DNA from: Candidatus Endonucleibacter bathymodioli
GTDB taxonomy: Bacteria > Pseudomonadota > Gammaproteobacteria > Pseudomonadales > Endozoicomonadaceae
Length of the DNA: 64,000 nt
Assembly (NCBI GenBank): GCA_030674915.1
Contig: JASXSV010000009.1
Coordinates: 62,001 to 126,000, forward strand
Reading direction: 5' to 3'
Both the position numbers and the translations under genes were made by a program. The notes under the pieces were generated by a model. That model was not told the origin of the DNA. It ran no database searches and worked only from the letters and a program-made list of their open reading frames with translations. Every line of letters begins with the position of its first letter. Within the stretch, counting starts at the first letter, position 1. Of this stretch, positions 63,216 to 64,000 are shown piece after piece.

Positions 63216-63254
63216 TTTACTGGAAAGGTATAAATAAATATTTAACGCTCCTTA

Positions 63255-64000
63255 TTACTTGAATACCTCTTGGCTCGCAATACTTTCTCTGTTTATATAC
63301 TTTATAGGATCTTCAGCCCTACCATTTTTCAATACTTCAACATGCACATGTGGGCCTGTAGACCTTCCAGAACTCCCCATTCTCGCCAAAGACTGCCCCC
63401 TATCAACAACATCACCAACGTGTACATCAATAGTGCTATTATGGCCATAACGCGTAACGTAGCCATTACCATGACTAACTTCTACCAGAAGACCATAACC
63501 TCCTCGGCTTCCCGTATACGTTACCACCCCTGCCGCCATCGAGAGAATACGCTCACCGTGCTTTCCGGCAAAATCAACACCTCCATGCCAAGCCGTCTTT
63601 CCATTAAATGGATCAACCCTACTACCATATCTCGATGACAACCACCCTTTTTCAACAGGTCTACCAGCCACAAAAGAATCACTATATATGGTGCGACTAG
63701 TCAACAATGAATCAAGCAGATCTAACTGTCTCTCTCTATTAGCAACCTGAAGAGCGAACTGATCAATAGTTTCAATTAATGCTGGCTTGGAATAAAGCAA
63801 TGCCAACTCCTGAGACTCCGAAGGCCCTCCAAGAGCTGGCGCATCACTAAAGTCAAACTCACCATCATTCAGGTTCGCTCTCATGGCTAACCTCTCTCCA
63901 ATAGCATCAAGCCTAGTGATTCTCCCCTGCAATTCTGCCAATCGAAGCGTTAACGCATCTAGATCCCTTTCCGTATCCTGCCTCATAGAAGCAAGCCCCA
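63255..64000 (-). CDS. M23-family metallopeptidase (C-terminal part)
   Basis: The last 248 residues of a LysM/EnvC-like periplasmic peptidase that cleaves peptidoglycan crosslinks or regulates amidases. The N-terminal part visible is a coiled coil (TERDLDALTLRLAELQGRI). The M23 domain has metal ligands in WHGGVDFAG (His and Asp) and HVHVEV (His), with the GYGLLVEVSHGNGYVTRYGH stretch. The frame is open to the window's right edge without a start, so the protein continues beyond. It is the usual upstream neighbour of secA in gammaproteobacteria. It may be inactive or active; both metal motifs are present, which favours activity. Confidence 0.9.
   Translation of the reverse strand, partial: GLASMRQDTERDLDALTLRLAELQGRITRLDAIGERLAMRANLNDGEFDFSDAPALGGPSESQELALLYSKPALIETIDQFALQVANRERQLDLLDSLLTSRTIYSDSFVAGRPVEKGWLSSRYGSRVDPFNGKTAWHGGVDFAGKHGERILSMAAGVVTYTGSRGGYGLLVEVSHGNGYVTRYGHNSTIDVHVGDVVDRGQSLARMGSSGRSTGPHVHVEVLKNGRAEDPIKYINRESIASQEVFK

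Larger units (their letters stand above)
61911..63254. other. 1.3-kb gap between M23 peptidase and secA
   Basis: No intact gene. It holds one small element with AGACCTTTGCA ends (62716-62854), a reversed end of the dispersed repeat (63050-63069), and an IS30-type end (63180-63215). The rest of the first 800 bases shows nothing recognisable on either strand. The secA promoter must lie in its left part. Confidence 0.6.

Noticed and set aside
1..64000. tRNA or rRNA genes
   Set aside because: I looked for T-arm and anticodon-loop patterns and for rRNA stretches in the larger gaps and saw none; a covariance-model scan would be needed to be certain.

Overview
The window is chromosomal DNA of a gammaproteobacterium. 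It carries conserved gammaproteobacterial neighbourhoods (scpA-scpB; yciB-yciI; lptF/lptG opposite pepA-holC-valS; rluD-pgeF; clpB; bamD; an M23 peptidase upstream of secA). Between these blocks the DNA is AT-rich and full of eroded insertion sequences, dispersed palindromic repeats and unrecognised genes. A leucine-degradation operon, a class I fumarase, a giant secreted cysteine-rich protein and several proteins that look like host-directed effectors fit a host-associated member of the Oceanospirillales, for example an Endozoicomonas-like lineage. That placement is inference; no rRNA or tRNA gene was found in the window.

Layout. 1-6 kb: end of scpA, then scpB, an RNase AM-type PHP phosphoesterase on the other strand, yciB-yciI and fumarase. 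5.9-14 kb: two minus-strand genes for exported proteins, a 274-residue protein with a Cys-rich C-terminus and a 2247-residue protein with 23 cysteines packed into about 100 residues; neither is a family I recognise. 14-22 kb: lptG/lptF on the minus strand, then pepA, holC and valS. 22.6-31 kb: a compact leucine/isovalerate operon, liuA-liuB-liuC-liuD-liuE plus acetoacetyl-CoA synthetase, which would turn isovaleryl-CoA into acetyl-CoA and acetoacetyl-CoA. 31-37.5 kb: a NarL-type response regulator, yceH and clpB (minus), then rluD-pgeF (plus). 37.5-48.4 kb: an accessory region with an amidase-signature protein flanked by IS30 relics, bamD-yacG, a putative PI3/4-kinase-fold protein, a secreted protein flanked by 346-bp direct repeats, IS3 and IS30 relics, and one intact IS30-family element. 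48.4-57 kb: a copper/silver efflux island (PepSY-like membrane protein, small membrane protein, cusC, cusB, cusA, a CusF-like chaperone and a DUF2231 membrane protein with a His-rich tail), bracketed by two copies of the 3' end of one small gene. 57-64 kb: an unknown effector-like protein, another IS30 relic, secA, a 1.3-kb eroded gap, and the C-terminal part of an M23 peptidase running off the window.

The most distinctive sequence-level feature is a dispersed intergenic element of about 118-131 bp. It has TATACC...GGTATA ends, an outer stem based on CATTGAAGGTGTG and an inner stem of the ACCCY...RGGGT type. Full or nearly full copies sit in most gaps between core genes from 16 to 36 kb, and shorter hairpin derivatives occur elsewhere. 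A second small element family has AGACCTTTGCA ends. The unusual protein content is the giant exported Cys-rich pair (5.9-14 kb), the amidase and kinase-like candidates (38-43.6 kb), and the unknown proteins at 44.3 and 57.4 kb.
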